From Ramazzottius varieornatus (taxonomy: Eukaryota > Tardigrada > Eutardigrada > Parachela > Ramazzottiidae): a stretch of DNA of 64,000 bases. The stretch is taken from positions 2,043,826 through 2,107,825 of the forward strand of contig BDGG01000002.1 in assembly GCA_001949185.1 (NCBI GenBank), read 5' to 3'. Position numbers and translations under genes: made by a program. The notes below the pieces were generated by a model. It saw nothing but the letters and a program-made list of their open reading frames with translations, was not told the origin of the DNA and made no database searches. Positions within the stretch are counted from its first letter, which is position 1, and each line of letters starts with the position of its first letter. Of this stretch, positions 26,314 through 37,564 are shown in pieces.

Positions 26314-28848
26314 ATGGAACAAAACGAGTTATTCGTTGCTTGCCGACACGGCAATCTGGACAAGCTGAAGATTCTGGTGGAGGAACGTGATGTCGAGCTC
26401 AACATTCGGGATATGTGGGACAGTACACCGCTGTAAGTTTGCTGAAAATTCGGAGAGCTTAGATTTCACGGTAGACCGAGCAGAACTACAAAGATGATAA
26501 GGAGCACGAAAATGATTCTGCACTGCCCTTGGCAGGCCATATGGGAATATCTGCTGCCGATCATCTCAACACTGCGTTCACTTTTTGCTTGCTCGTCTGG
26601 CTCGCCACATTTCTGAACAGGGATACTATTCTGCCCTTCCGGTTACAAATTCTGTTTCCTTTCTAGGTACTACGCCTGTCTATGCGGACATACGGATGTT
26701 GTACGATACCTACTGGAACAAGGTACGTTTTCCCTTGCCTGCAGTGATATTCGGGATGTAGATTCCATCTTGGTTTGGCAGGAGCGCGATGTGATGCGGA
26801 CACGTTCGACGGAGAGCGCTGCCTTTACGGAGCTCTGACCAACGACATTCGCCAACTGCTTCTCCAACATAAAGCTATCACTTCGCAGACCATTCGCCGG
26901 AACCAATATGAAGAGTTTCTTCGCCTGTAAGAACACCTCCTGAACCTAAAAGTCTTTTCTCCCGTTAACGTCGTCTGTGATACCATTTCGTAGGCTTCTA
27001 GAGAATCACCATTACGCTGATGTTGCCTTCGAGGTCCACGGTCAGCACTTCGCCTACCACCGATGTGTTCTAGCTGCTCGCTCGGAATACTTCCGCGAAC
27101 AGTTTGCGGGCAAGTGGCGAAATCGAGACGTCATCAGGAATAATCACCCTCTGGTAAAATATCTGTTTGAAAAGTCAGTTACAAGCTCGGTCCCAAGTGG
27201 CGCAGGTTCAAAGTTGTATTGACTAGCAGCGTGCGCCACCTGAAAAAGCGGTCTTGTCGAGGCTGTTCGGCCCGGTACCAGATTATTTATGTAATTTTGT
27301 ACTTTTCTGCAGGTTGATCCGACCGCATTCCGAGCTGTACTCAGCTACATCTACACCGGACGACTGGAAGTTAACGTCTCGCTGGTCGACGACTGCCTAC
27401 TTCTAGCAAAGCAGTTTCGTTTGGATACTCTCTACGCTCGACTCTCTAAAGAGAAAAACAACGCTAAATTCTTTGGTGAGAAAACTTTCTGCAAACCCTT
27501 CGAAAACTTCGTGATGGTTGTTACTCATTCCAGTTAAAACCAAATTCCTGGTCAAGACCAAGTTTTCCACCATTGTCATCGAGCCGCAGGTGGGCTTGAA
27601 CGAGCTGCACTTCAACTTCGGCAACTTGGCTCTGCAGACTCTGCCCAAAGACCTGCAGTACGTTTATGAACCGGAAGTCAACAGTCCGTTTCCCGAAGAA
27701 CCACGGAATGCGGTTGTCGGAGGGGCGGATGATGATAATTGGAAGCATCTGGCGGACGTAGTCTTCTCTGTGGGCGACGCTGAATTTCACTGCCATAAAG
27801 TATGTACAGCAAAATTCTTTAATGTGGTCTGATGAAAACTGCCAGCAGAAAATTTCAGCGAACTCGGCAAACAAACTCTGTCAGTTCTTTTTCTTAATTG
27901 GCGCACGCTTCTAGCCTAAATCACCAGAGACGTGCGCGGCTTAGGTAACCAGTTTGGTCGAGTTGGTTTTACCCAGCTCTGAATGTATTGTATGTGTTTC
28001 GTTTTTGGATTTTAGGCTTTCGTTTGTAACCGCAGTGAGTATTTACGAGCTCTGGTCTCTGACCATTTCCACGAGTCGAAAGTCAACGAAGCCGGCGTTC
28101 CCATCGTCGAGCTTCACAACATTTCCGTATCCACTTTCGTCGCCATCATCTTCTTCATGTATCAAGACTTCGCTACGGTACGAAAGCCTCTTTTCCCTGT
28201 TTGAAGTTCACCAGTGATGTTGAAGTTATCCGTATTGGTATTCTAGGTTTCGGTGGAGAATGTGATGGATGTTGTGGCAACTGCTGAAGAATTCTTCCTG
28301 CCCGGTCTGAAGAAGCTGTGTGGCGCTGTAATCGCCGAGAACCTGGACAGCAGTTGTGTTCTTCCTGTTCTGAAGACCGCTAGAGTGCTAAGGCTGCCCC
28401 GGCTGGAAACAGCATGCATCGAGTACATCGCTAACAACCTCGAAGCGGTGAGGTTAATTGGCCGACCACTTCTAAAAACGATACGTTTGTTTCGAAATAT
28501 CATTTTCGAAAACTGATAGAGAATACCTTAAGTTTTAGTCTTCGCCCGGAAGTGATTGTCATTGATTATTTGCAGTCAATTCGCGACCCAGCCTTGTCGG
28601 ATTTGATTGTGGAAGATGCAAATGAAGTAAAGAATCGTGAAGATACCGATACAATCGACAGTAAGAAAGTACCCTCCGTGATCACCAAAACGGCAGTTAA
28701 AACTGAATATTCTTATTTTTGTGTAGTCATTGATGACATCCGGTATTTCATCTCCAACAATGTCCAGACGTTCAGTCAGCTGGAAGAAGCCCACGAGAAG
28801 CTCACGTTGATCGACGACCTGCTGGAAGAGATTGGTCTGGACGCCTAG
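26314..28848 (+). CDS. ABTB1: Ankyrin repeat and BTB/POZ domain protein 1 (BPOZ)
   Basis: ABTB1 is a cytoplasmic BTB adaptor thought to act with CUL3-type ubiquitin ligases and with translation factor eEF1A. Ten exons (26314-26432, 26667-26722, 26782-26926, 26994-27153, 27313-27475, 27534-27799, 28016-28177, 28247-28447, 28576-28660, 28727-28848) join in phase to 492 residues, against 478 in human. Two ankyrin repeats lie at about 1-70 (DSTPLYYACLCGHTDVV), followed by the family-specific FDGERCLYGALTNDIR. BTB1 begins YADVAFEVHGQHFAYHRCVL, BTB2 begins LADVVFSVGDAEFHCHKAF, and the C-terminus is DDIRYFISNNVQTFSQLEEA ending LEEIGLDA. A small internal duplication, VKTKF-LVKTKF, opens exon 6. Introns 4 and 6 contain family A repeats. 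Identification is firm across the whole length. Confidence 0.95.
27165..27271. repeat. Family A foldback repeat in ABTB1 intron 4
   Basis: Inner arms are TCCCAAGTGGCGCAGG and GTGCGCCACCTGAAAA. The right outer arm reads CTTGTCGAGGCTGTTCGGCC. Confidence 0.7.
27863..27970. repeat. Family A foldback repeat in ABTB1 intron 6
   Basis: The left outer arm CTCGGCAAACAAACTCTG and right outer arm GTTTGGTCGAGTTGGTTTT are preserved. The inner arms (TTGGCGCACGC and GTGCGCGGC) are more diverged than in other copies. Confidence 0.65.
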
Positions 28849-29361
28849 TGAGCTCGCTTCAAGCGCTGAAAAAATCTCTGAGCCCGATGGGGAATGCACG
28901 CTACGGTGGTGAGAATGAGCTCATCTGTAAATTATCAGCCTTCGAATTCTATTTTCTAATTTTCTGTACAAATAGTTTTTATCGATGTTTATTGATTTCT
29001 GTTACAGATGGTGTATCTTCTGCCTTGGCCGTTCGAGTGTAATCGATTATGGCTTTCTGGGCTTTTCCTTCCTACCGGTGACCTGTGAATGATGAGAAGC
29101 TCAAACAGACATAATGCCGTTCGTAGTATTTCTTTCTGCGTTATGACCCCGTAAAGCCGTCCGAATCGATACAGTGCGATATTGGCGCTTTCGTGCTTTC
29201 CGATCGAAGGGGGAAATTCAGCGAAGACATGAATAGAAGGTGAAAAATACCGTTGTGAAAAGGCAAGTGTGCGCCACTCTTCCGGAAACAAAACGCCTTA
29301 AAGCAACGGATAAAACTAAAAAAGCAGTAGCGAAAATTATGGCAGAGAGCAAGAATGTTTC

Positions 29362-30251
29362 TTATGGCGAGCTTCGGCTGATATTCAGCGTACTATTTTC
29401 TGGCCATCGGAAGTTGGAAAGATTCGGGAAGAGAGTCATCAGAGTAGTGGAAGGATAAGTGGACAGCGGAGTGGAGGCAAAGCCATATATCTGCCGCTGG
29501 TTTTGAGGCAAAGCAGTAGGAAGTGAATTCGAAGTAACCGGATAAGCATAGTTGGGCGAGATATACCACAGATCTTCGATCCCGAATGAGGTGATCATAA
29601 TATGAAGGATCAGGAGAACGACCGCAATGCCCAGCACCACGTTTTGAAGGACGTTAGCTTGTGGGCGATCGCGCTCCTGGTTGATATTCAGCCGACCCAC
29701 GAAGAAGCACAACAGCCCGATGGCGATCTCACCCAGTATGCAAACGATCAACATACCTAGGAGAGTGTTATAGAACGGGTACGCTGGGTTGATTCGCAGG
29801 AGTGACTTCAGCTGTCCGGCTGTGGAAGTCAGTAAGGCGATGTCCAGCAGACCGAGAACTACGGTCTTCCGTATACTGGAAAATATTCAAGGCAACCTTT
29901 GCACAATCCCGTGAATGGAACGTCGGTGAACGGACTTGAACATGATCGTTCTCCCAGGTGGCGCACACTTTCAGACAGTAACAACCGGAAACGTGCGCCA
30001 CTTGAAATGAAAACCGTGCCCCATTCATTTGCCGATGTCCCAAATGGTATCGAACTTCGAAATTACCTGTACGCATTTGCTCCCTTGTACCATAGTCTAA
30101 AACGAGAGCGTCAGTTTGACAACAGGATCGTCAAAGTTAATGGCAAACTAATCGAGTAATTCGCAAATGGCACTTACGGGTCTTTCGTGGGAGCGATGAA
30201 GTTGGTGACAGCGCCCTGTGAAGACAATGGATTGTTTTTCACGTAGGCCAT
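29362..30251 (-). CDS. NINJ1: Ninjurin family protein
   Basis: Ninjurins are small two-pass membrane proteins; vertebrate NINJ1 oligomerises to rupture the plasma membrane in lytic death and also mediates homophilic adhesion. Exons 30251-30178 and 29875-29362 join in phase (GACCC/T) to 195 residues starting MAYVKNNPLSSQGAVTNF. The ninjurin core is clear: VVLGLLDIALLTSTAGQLK, the segment that forms amphipathic helices in NINJ1, then transmembrane segment 1 (MLIVCILGEIAIGLLCFF), a charged loop (NINQERDRPQ) and transmembrane segment 2 (VLGIAVVLLILHIMITSFG). A 50-residue Ser/Thr/Pro tail extends beyond the vertebrate C-terminus. A perfect acceptor inside exon 1 (TTCACAG/GGCGCT, 30215) allows joining to a separate upstream exon, so two N-termini are possible. 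The single intron holds a family A repeat. The NINJ1/2 orthology split is not resolved; the symbol marks the family. Confidence 0.82.
29925..30037. repeat. Family A foldback repeat in the ninjurin intron
   Basis: Inner arms CCCAGGTGGCGCACAC and GTGCGCCACTTGAAAT flank a loop containing AGACAGTAACAACCGG. The right outer arm ends CATTTGCCGA. Confidence 0.75.
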
Positions 30252-30614
30252 TTTGCAAAGTGCGAACTAACGATCACTTGAATTCTTTTACCATGACGTA
30301 ATTCAGAATATAACTGAATTGCGCAAGCCAACGTAAGGAAAGGAGTGCGAGTCAAAATGGCATCAAAAACAGCTGAAGTTAAATGGCTCAAAAGTGCCTC
30401 GTATGAAGCGAGGATTGTTCATGATGGTTGGCGAGCTACTTGTACTTTGCTACAGCTTAATTATTGTTCTGCGTGTTGAACATATCGGAAATCAATGTGG
30501 CTGACAATGGGCCGTCTGTTGCTTTTCCCGTCACTGTCAATATTGATGGAGACGGCCCAAGAGTGCCGGCATTTTGATTGGCACAGGTGGAGAGGTTGGA
30601 GGACGGGAACTTAC

Positions 30615-30858
30615 CGCCATCATGCCGGCCACGCCACTTCCGCCGCTCTTGGGAGGCAGACCATTTGTGGTATCGTACATACGCGGCGGAGGACTGGTCA
30701 TGGCTTGGGAAGCCCGTTGACCGTGTAGATTGCTCTGAATGTAACTCTGGCTGGGACGACCAGAGGAGCTGCCGTTGCTGACGGTGCCGGGAGCCGGCTC
30801 GTACTGAACATTGGTCAAGTCGGATTTGTACTCATGATCACCCTCAATCGGCTCCACA
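30615..30858 (-). CDS. Candidate alternative N-terminal exon of the ninjurin gene
   Basis: This 244-bp exon has a TACTTTACAG acceptor and a GCG/GTAAGT donor. It encodes a Ser/Pro/Gly-rich hydrophilic segment (NVQYEPAPGTVSNGSSSGRP, then TSPPPRMYDTTNGLPP, ending GMMA). It leaves the frame in phase 0, which fits exactly the acceptor at 30216/30215 in the first ninjurin exon, giving GMMA-GAVTNF. That match is the main evidence. It would give a long cytoplasmic N-terminus. It enters in phase 2, so at least one more exon should lie further upstream, but I could not identify it. It could instead be the last visible exon of an independent gene. Confidence 0.5.
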
Positions 30859-30945
30859 CTGTAAAGTAACACATAACACTTACGGAAACAGTTCCAGAAG
30901 ACACATTAGATGACTGTTTTACTTCCCGTATTCACGGGAGCTCCT

Positions 30946-31040
30946 GCAAACAAACTTGATCAAATCGTTTTCCCAAGTGGCGCAGGCTTCAAGCCAATAC
31001 CACTAAAATGTGCGCCACTTGGGAAAACGATCTGCGCGTC
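30946..31040. repeat. Family A foldback repeat, near-perfect copy
   Basis: Inner arms TCGTTTTCCCAAGTGGCGCA and TGCGCCACTTGGGAAAACGA are perfect reverse complements over 20 bp, the best preserved pair in the window. The loop contains AGCCAATACCACTAAAA. The left outer arm begins GCAAACAAACTTG. Confidence 0.85.
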
Positions 31041-33119
31041 TATTTTTTCTCACTGTACCTGTTTGAATGCATGATTATGCGGAAAATCGTTCGGGTAGCG
31101 TGTGCCTCATACTGTCTTCCAGCAGATTGTTCCGACAAACACGTCGGACGTTGACGTTGCGGTTAAAGTCATGGGATTCAGAAAGCTTGAGACATCCAGA
31201 TCAGTCCAACAGGAGGAGCACAAATTGCGGTTTCAATATTGTACAGCTGTCGAAATTCACAGAACCTACAGTAAGCGAATGGCGGTGAAAATGTCTAAAG
31301 GAATAAGGTTCAACCAAGGCTCGGAACCGGGGCGAAACGTTAACGGAGAGGATGAATGGAACCAAGGAAACGACAACAGAGGAGTAACAGAAGATCCAAA
31401 GTCGGATATCACGGGAGCCGAAAGAAAACACCTTGATCGTTGAACTTTGTTGCAGAGATAGGGTGTACCGGCAATGGAAAGACGATATCACAAACTGGGA
31501 CGTAGAGAAGTTTTAAGGTCGATGGGAGAGCAAAGAGCGAGTGTCGAACTGCTAGCTCCGCTGCACCGGCGACAGGGTGATTGAATACCAATCGATGGAT
31601 TAACCTAGAGGTGCGCAAAGCTACGGCAAGAACCAGCGGTGGAGTACCCTGGTGCAGGAGCTATGAGTGAGGCTACCGGTCTGCGGAAGTAGTTAGCGTG
31701 GCGATTACCGGTGTTACGTACGGAGCATTGTTGGATTACGGCACGCAGAGGACGCTGTACTCTGAGAACTCGTGAACAAGCAGTTTCCTAGGTCGCTGAT
31801 ATTGACAGCCTTTTGTTGGAGCAAGACCTACGCTGAATGGACGTTCAACAATGCAGAGGGATATTGATCGCATGCAGTCCGACTGTTCACAGAAATGATT
31901 TACTGCAACAGCTGCATACCGTCAACTGTTGGCTATTATTGATGTATCTCTCAGACGCAAGAACTTATCGAATCTTTCGGTCATTCTTCAGCACAGGAGG
32001 AAATCCAACGGTTTTTGCAGCGAAAAATAATGACACCGGATTCGGTTCCGTCCGAGAGAAGTCTGTGAATGCTGACAAGAGCCTACCGGACGAAAGCGGC
32101 GCAGTGCCGTACAGAGTAACCGGGTTGAAAAGTACTGAACATACCCACCTGGGCTTGGGCAGTATAGTATCACCTAGTGCCTTGGCATGCTTCTCCTTTG
32201 TCGCATTGGTCTTCCCACTTTATCCAGCCGGAAAACTTTCGACGTCTTGTTCCCGCTTGTCGCGAGTCACGACACAAAAGTATCCCGAGTCTAGAAGACA
32301 TTTGGCTTGTCTGTCACACGCTGTGCCACGGTTTCCTCGTTCTTGTCATCAGGACGACCTGCTGGTACAGACTGATACAAAACCAACCTCTGGTTCCTTC
32401 CAGCCCCGCCAACTCTTACGTACCAGGTCATCTCATCGCTAAAGTCAGTGCCTGTCAGCTTGCTCATTTATTTTTATTTTAGCCAGGGAAAAGCTGGTCG
32501 ATCACGGCGCAGAAATTCGAAGTAAGTTGGGGGGTTAACAGAGGTGGTTTGCTCAAGCCATTCCTTATCTTCTTCTTCACCATCAGCACAGCTCTGCTGG
32601 GCGTCGTTCTTTACAGAGCTGATTTCGTCTGGAAGGTCCTGTAACCCTCACAAAGAGCAAGTCTGGATATACTGGAAAAGTCGGCTTCCCTGAGTGACTC
32701 ACTTGTACCATGGAAGCTGAACGTCTCCGAAGAAATTCTGGACAACTTGAAGGACCAATCGAGCAGGACGAAGTACGGCAAACCCATACAAACTCAGAGA
32801 TTTGCTTGCGGACAATCAAGGAAATCTCCCCGGAGGCGGGATAACCAAGAGCAAATCCTCTCAATCAGAACATACAAAACGGCACCTAAGCTGAGAAGAT
32901 CAGTTAGGATTTTCTAGAGGAAGTGATCTGAGTAGGGGCTCAAAAATTTCCTTGTTCACGAGTGCTCCCCTCCCTGTTGTGAATCCGACCTTAGGTTGAA
33001 TTGCTGACAGGGATCACTTGTCAACTCGAGCAGGCAGTTAGCTTCTTGCGGCACGCATGAAATCAGTTCCATCTCCTTTTCAGAGAAGAAACCCTCGTTG
33101 AAGCACTCCACGGACACGG
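31041..33119. other. No firmly supported gene
   Basis: About 2 kb upstream of ninjurin and downstream of the sulfatase relic. An open frame at 32177-32482 (+) and a hydrophobic segment at about 32550-32640 (LLKPFLIFFFTISTALLGVV, ending in a stop) hint at a decayed or partly missed membrane-protein gene. I could not build a consistent exon chain. Confidence 0.35.
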
Positions 33120-34795
33120 AACTTTTCTCAACCATGCATCCGGTTGTGGTCCGAAGTTCCTTCCGTAGGATACCACCCCAGAAAACTATTGTCCATCACG
33201 TTGCCTCCAAGCAGTTTATACAGCAACGCAGGACTCTGCATCGTCATAGAGTAGCTGTTGCCCAGTGTGTCAATATTATGCACCACTTCGCTTCGCGGAC
33301 CTTCGCCGGACCCTTTCAAGAAGGCAGCCCAGTGACTAAAGCCGGATATCTCACAAAGCTCCGAAGTGGTCAAGTGGAACGCGGCAGTTTCAAAGAATGT
33401 AGGAAGCCAGTCGGAACAAGCGTGGAACAAGCTTTTGTAGGCATAGCCGCGACGACGTAAGTGATGCGACCAAATGAACGCGGCCTGCGGATACCACACC
33501 TTCGAACAGCGAACCTTTGCCGTGACGTTGTGGCCAGTTGCTGCCAAAGTTGTGCCCGTGAACAACATCGCCGTTGACTGGAACGGACGCACCGTTGTCG
33601 GAGAGGAAGACAGTGATGATGGTGTCGAGAAGCTGTTTGTGCTTCAGAGCCTGAATGATGTTTCGGAAACTTTCATCCATTGCTTGGACAAGATCTAGCA
33701 ATTCTCCTAGAAATTCTTGTTGGAAATTTTATCTGTCTAAAAGGGGAAATCGGCAAATGAAATGAACACGATCGTTAACTCCAGTGGCGCACCTTTCCAT
33801 TAAAACTAGCTGTGCGTGGGCGCCAGTTGGGTAAATGATTATTTCGTAACTTTTTCCGACCAGGCAGTGAATCGGGAAAAGACATGACAGCAGGCCGAAG
33901 ATCGTATTCGGGTGTAGCTTGCACCACAGCTTTGTAGTTCTTAAAGCCGGTATGGACAGTTGGAGAGGCAAAGTAGAGGTATAATGGCGTGGAGTTGTGG
34001 TCTTGGCGGTGAACATGGCCGAAGAGTACCAACCGTTGACCATATCTTCCGGGACGCTTTTCCCATTCTGTCACAGTGCGCGGCCTGACACGAGAATGGG
34101 AAGGTATCAGCCAGCGGTGTAGTTGAAGTAGATGGTGTCACCACAAGCGAAACCGAACCAATCATCAAACCCTCGCGCATCTGCGAAACATGCAGATTGT
34201 TCCTCCGTTGAGATCACTGTCAGCATATAATGTGAGTTTACTTACTTGGGAACTAGTCCGTCGTGTGAGATCCCATATGCTACTATGGAAGAAACGACCA
34301 TCAGGAAAGAAAAAGATGGCTTCAGGTAAGGGGTCAAAAGCGCTACCTTTCCAATGGCGTAGGTGGAATAGCCGAGCTCCTTGAGGTGCTGGGGTTGAAA
34401 CTTGAACTGCAGAGGCACTCCATAAGGATGTCCATCGGCGATGGCTCCAGTCTGCATGCCGATCTGAAATGGATATTTCCCCGTCAGGAAAGAGGCTCTG
34501 GAGGGCGAGCATGCAGACAGGACTGACGTGGTGTCGGTCCAAGATGATTCCGTCCCAGGCGTACTTGTCAATGCTGGGTGTCGGTGTCTGAAGATTACCT
34601 TCCGTAAAACTCCCATCCGATCTCCTGTACCCTATCGAATAGGTGATGTGAATAATCGTGGAAAGCACCTGGTGTGCTGAAAAAAGGTTTCAAACAGACC
34701 AGGTCATCCGCCATGGAAATCAAGACGTTCGGCCGAGGCTTGGAAGGATCGATATTCCGATCGACCTAACTCTTGCGGTGTTGCCGAGAAGAATG
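33120..34795 (-). pseudogene. Arylsulfatase (ARSB-like) pseudogene
   Basis: Successive family blocks appear in order on the minus strand: KPRPNVLISMADD (N-terminal metal site), SPSRASFLTGKYPFQIGMQ (the C-x-P-x-R formylglycine motif), HLKELGYSTYAIGK, ARGFDDWFGF, LYLYFASPTVHTGF, IITVFLSDNGA with GSNWP, SDWLPTFFETA and SEVVHNID. The blocks sit in different frames that splicing does not reconcile. At about 34509-34514 a 4-bp TGCA repeat shifts the frame right at the active-site cysteine. Around 34003 the frame changes and about eight expected residues are missing. Another shift lies near 33475. A stop follows NYTAG near 34113. The GK-WHLG motif after the intron is also degraded. Intact neighbours on both sides make a sequencing artefact unlikely. 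I infer a recently decayed lysosomal-type sulfatase. Confidence 0.75.
33751..33845. repeat. Family A foldback repeat in the sulfatase relic
   Basis: Inner arms CTCCAGTGGCGCACC and GGGCGCCAGTTGGGTA; left outer arm CGGCAAATGAAATGAACACG. It lies between two sulfatase coding blocks, probably in a former intron. Confidence 0.65.
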
Positions 34796-35570
34796 CTGAT
34801 GCTTTTCATCCTCACCAGCGCTTGCGTAGTTGTGCAACATTTCGACAATTCGGTCTCGGGATCTCGAGCCTCGAGCACTTATCCAGCCAGGATGGGGTAA
34901 ACTGGATATCCGAATACTGTGGTAATGGACCATGCATGCGCCACTGACAGAACGAAAGCGCACTAAAGGACCTCCATAACGCTCGCAGTGAAAACAAGAT
35001 GTCAAGCGAACTGTAGTTCTTACCCTCACCCGGAAACTTCAGCCGCTGTTGATCTACGCACATTCGAGTTCACGATGCTTTGCTTCCTGAGTGCACATCT
35101 ATAGTCGGCCAGTTCCATTAAAGTTCGCTACGGCGGTACGGGAGCACGTACGTACGCGACCGATTCACAGTAATATATTTTTCGACGCTTTTCTACCGTC
35201 GAATTTCCTTTTCACCGTCCTTTCCGCTTGTCCCATAATTTTTACTATACCATAATTTCTTCTCTTGCGTGTACTCTAGTGACTGCTGGTGGGTTAGTAA
35301 TGGGACGTCATACGGATCGCTAAGCATACAAGCTAAGTTACTATTGATAACAATGGAAAACACGCGGTGCCGGTGCGCGGAGACAGGGTATGTGCAAATC
35401 GCTTGTCACGTAAAACTAGACTTTGAACTGTATTGTTTGGTTGATCCATTGACTTCGCTGTAAAGCGGTTTCTTTGCCACATGCCGATTTCATCAACCAG
35501 TTCAGAGCTATGCTGCCGCGGCAAAAAACACAGGGTACACACAAAATATATACATGCAAGACTTGACATT
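34796..35570. other. Intergenic region between the sulfatase relic and the cyclase gene
   Basis: It includes the likely 3' untranslated region of the cyclase-family gene and upstream remnants of the sulfatase. I see no other gene. Confidence 0.4.
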
Positions 35571-36743
35571 CTATCCTGATGGTTGTGCGGAAGTAATATT
35601 AAAATTTTCAGGTAAAACAGCGACGATATTAGAGGGAGAACCAGTACCATAAGTGATTTTCATGGGCGCCACCATGACAAAAGCTCCAGTAGGCGGCAGC
35701 TTCTCCAAGTTAGCTGCGAATTCGATACCGATCCTGTTAGCATGCGCCACAACACGATGGACGAACTCCTTTCCCAGGTTCATCGGATGCTCGAGGGAAC
35801 CCAGATCAGTGCCGATGCCTTTCGCCTTCCGGTCGTGAATCAGGAAGTTGGCGGACTCTTCGGAGAAGGCGGGGTACTTGAGAGACTTGACGTCGTAAAT
35901 GTTGTCCGAACCGAACAGCTGCTGCTTGTTGGGCCAGCGAAGACCGATACCGGTCAGCAGGAAAACGAACGCTCCGTCGGGGATCTGGCCATATTGAGCT
36001 TCCCAGTCGAGGATGTCTTGTTTGCCGAGTGCGAAGAGACGGTTCTTTGTGCATTTATCTGTGACGTTGAGGACGATGGCGGGCCCGATCAGATCTGCCG
36101 GCTTGACGTCAGCCGCATCTAACCTGCAAACATTTTAACATCACTTCTTCACCTACCAGTTCTGTCAAATATTGATATCATTAGTTTAATTATACCCTGT
36201 CTAATAGATTATTCTGCGAAAAGGTTCACCTAGTATCGTTCTTTCGAAATGGAAAGGAAAGTATCAAATTTTTTCTCTCCAAGTGGCGCACGCTTCGATC
36301 CAATAACAATACAATGTGCGCCACTTGGGATAACGAGATGGATGATATCGTTCACGGCGTCTCAAGTGCCAGTTTTAAATTCTTTTCTTCTCAAAAGCCT
36401 GCCGCCGCGGAGCGAAGAACAATGAAAAACGGTGGGCTGCGTCTACATACCCATTTTTAATGTAATGTGAGGGTAAATCGATATGCGTCCCGCCGTGTTC
36501 CGCCGCATGGAAGCGATTAGAGCGAAAGTAAAATCCTCGTTTTTCATTCTCCTCGATGGTCCGCAGATCAAAGTTCCAACCTGCTTTGTCGTGTTCCACC
36601 CAGTAAACGGTCTCATTATTGAAGGGATGTGTCAGGTCCAGCAGCCGGTCCGTACTGATGGTGAAACTTTGCACGGGAAAACTCCTCGCTGTCGAAATAT
36701 GAAACGCTGCCACGGATAGCAACACTGTGCATAGGTTCGCCAT
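35571..36743 (-). CDS. Secreted cyclase-family protein (kynurenine formamidase-like)
   Basis: The cyclase superfamily (Pfam Cyclase, PF04199) includes metal-dependent arylformamidases. Exons 36743-36451 and 36123-35571 join in phase (AATGG/G) to 281 residues. The N-terminus MANLCTVLLSVAAFHIST is a signal peptide, so the protein is probably secreted or in the secretory path. The mature protein begins RLLDLTHPFNNETVYW, a typical family start. The metal-binding signature HGGTHIDLPSHY is intact (two His, Asp, His), and GIGTDLGSLEHP plus HANRIGIEFAANLEKLPP carry later active-site blocks. N-glycosylation sites NETV and NVT are present. The substrate is unknown: animals have a separate alpha/beta-hydrolase formamidase, and related ecdysozoan proteins are mostly uncharacterised. 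The start is the first ATG in frame. The intron holds a family A repeat. Confidence 0.85.
36275..36340. repeat. Family A foldback repeat in the cyclase intron
   Basis: Inner arms TCCAAGTGGCGCACGC and TGCGCCACTTGGGA flank CCAATAACAATACAA. The outer arms are not recognisable. Confidence 0.75.
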
Positions 36744-37564
36744 CACCCTGCAGTTCGACACTCTACCGCCAGAACGAACAAAATTCGACTGAGTTTCGGT
36801 CTGGTTAGAGTACGTTCGGGCTTATGTACTGTACGTGGAAAGAAGAATTTACTGTAGATTTCGGGAGTTGATTTTTTTTATGAACTTTGGACCATGGTTA
36901 TGCTGCCGATCCATCAACGCGGAAGAGCACGCTAGCTATATCAAGATGGTCAATCAGTACAGACTTGATCTTGAGTACCAGGGTCATCGTGAATTTCCCG
37001 AAAACGTGCTGATGCAAAGCGATCGCCGCAAAGTCACATGACTTATTCTGACACCCGTACATATGTACTAACTTAGCGACAGCCGCTGTTGCCAGTCGGT
37101 CTCGTGCCTGGAAAACCCCTAAGAAAACAAATGGCTTTTTATCGCAACTTATAAGCTTGAAGCTTGATTGATACTTCAAAAGCACAGGCGAAAGTCTGCA
37201 AGAGTGAACTGCACGCCTGTCGCAGTTCACTTTTGCAATCATGTAGTCAGCTGTACAATTTTCTTCCTGGTCTCGTTTTACCGTTCCGGAAACCTTCGTG
37301 GAAACACACATCCATTCGCACTTCATTATGATGCGAAGGCAAGACTGACGTAGAGAAACACTTGAGTCTACCGCACATCGAGAAGAAGCTTTCAGAAAGT
37401 AGGCACTACAGATCAGTACAGCTACTTCAACAAAAGGGGAGGGGGAAAGTCATTCCAGACATTCACGGGCAATGCTGCAGGAAAGCTCTCAGGGGGAAAA
37501 AGACGGTAACAATGAGTAAAACATCATCGACGTTATCACAAGAAGGTAGCGTACTGATAACAGG
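36744..37564. other. Intergenic region between PHKA and the cyclase gene
   Basis: About 820 bp holding the PHKA 3' untranslated region and the cyclase promoter. No gene, repeat or RNA is supported. Confidence 0.5.

Noticed and set aside
32177-32640. Weak resemblance of SIPSLEDIWLVCHTLCHGFL and the following hydrophobic segment to membrane helices of Cys-loop receptors
   Set aside because: No Cys-loop, no second-helix motif and no consistent exon chain; the likeness is within chance for hydrophobic sequence.
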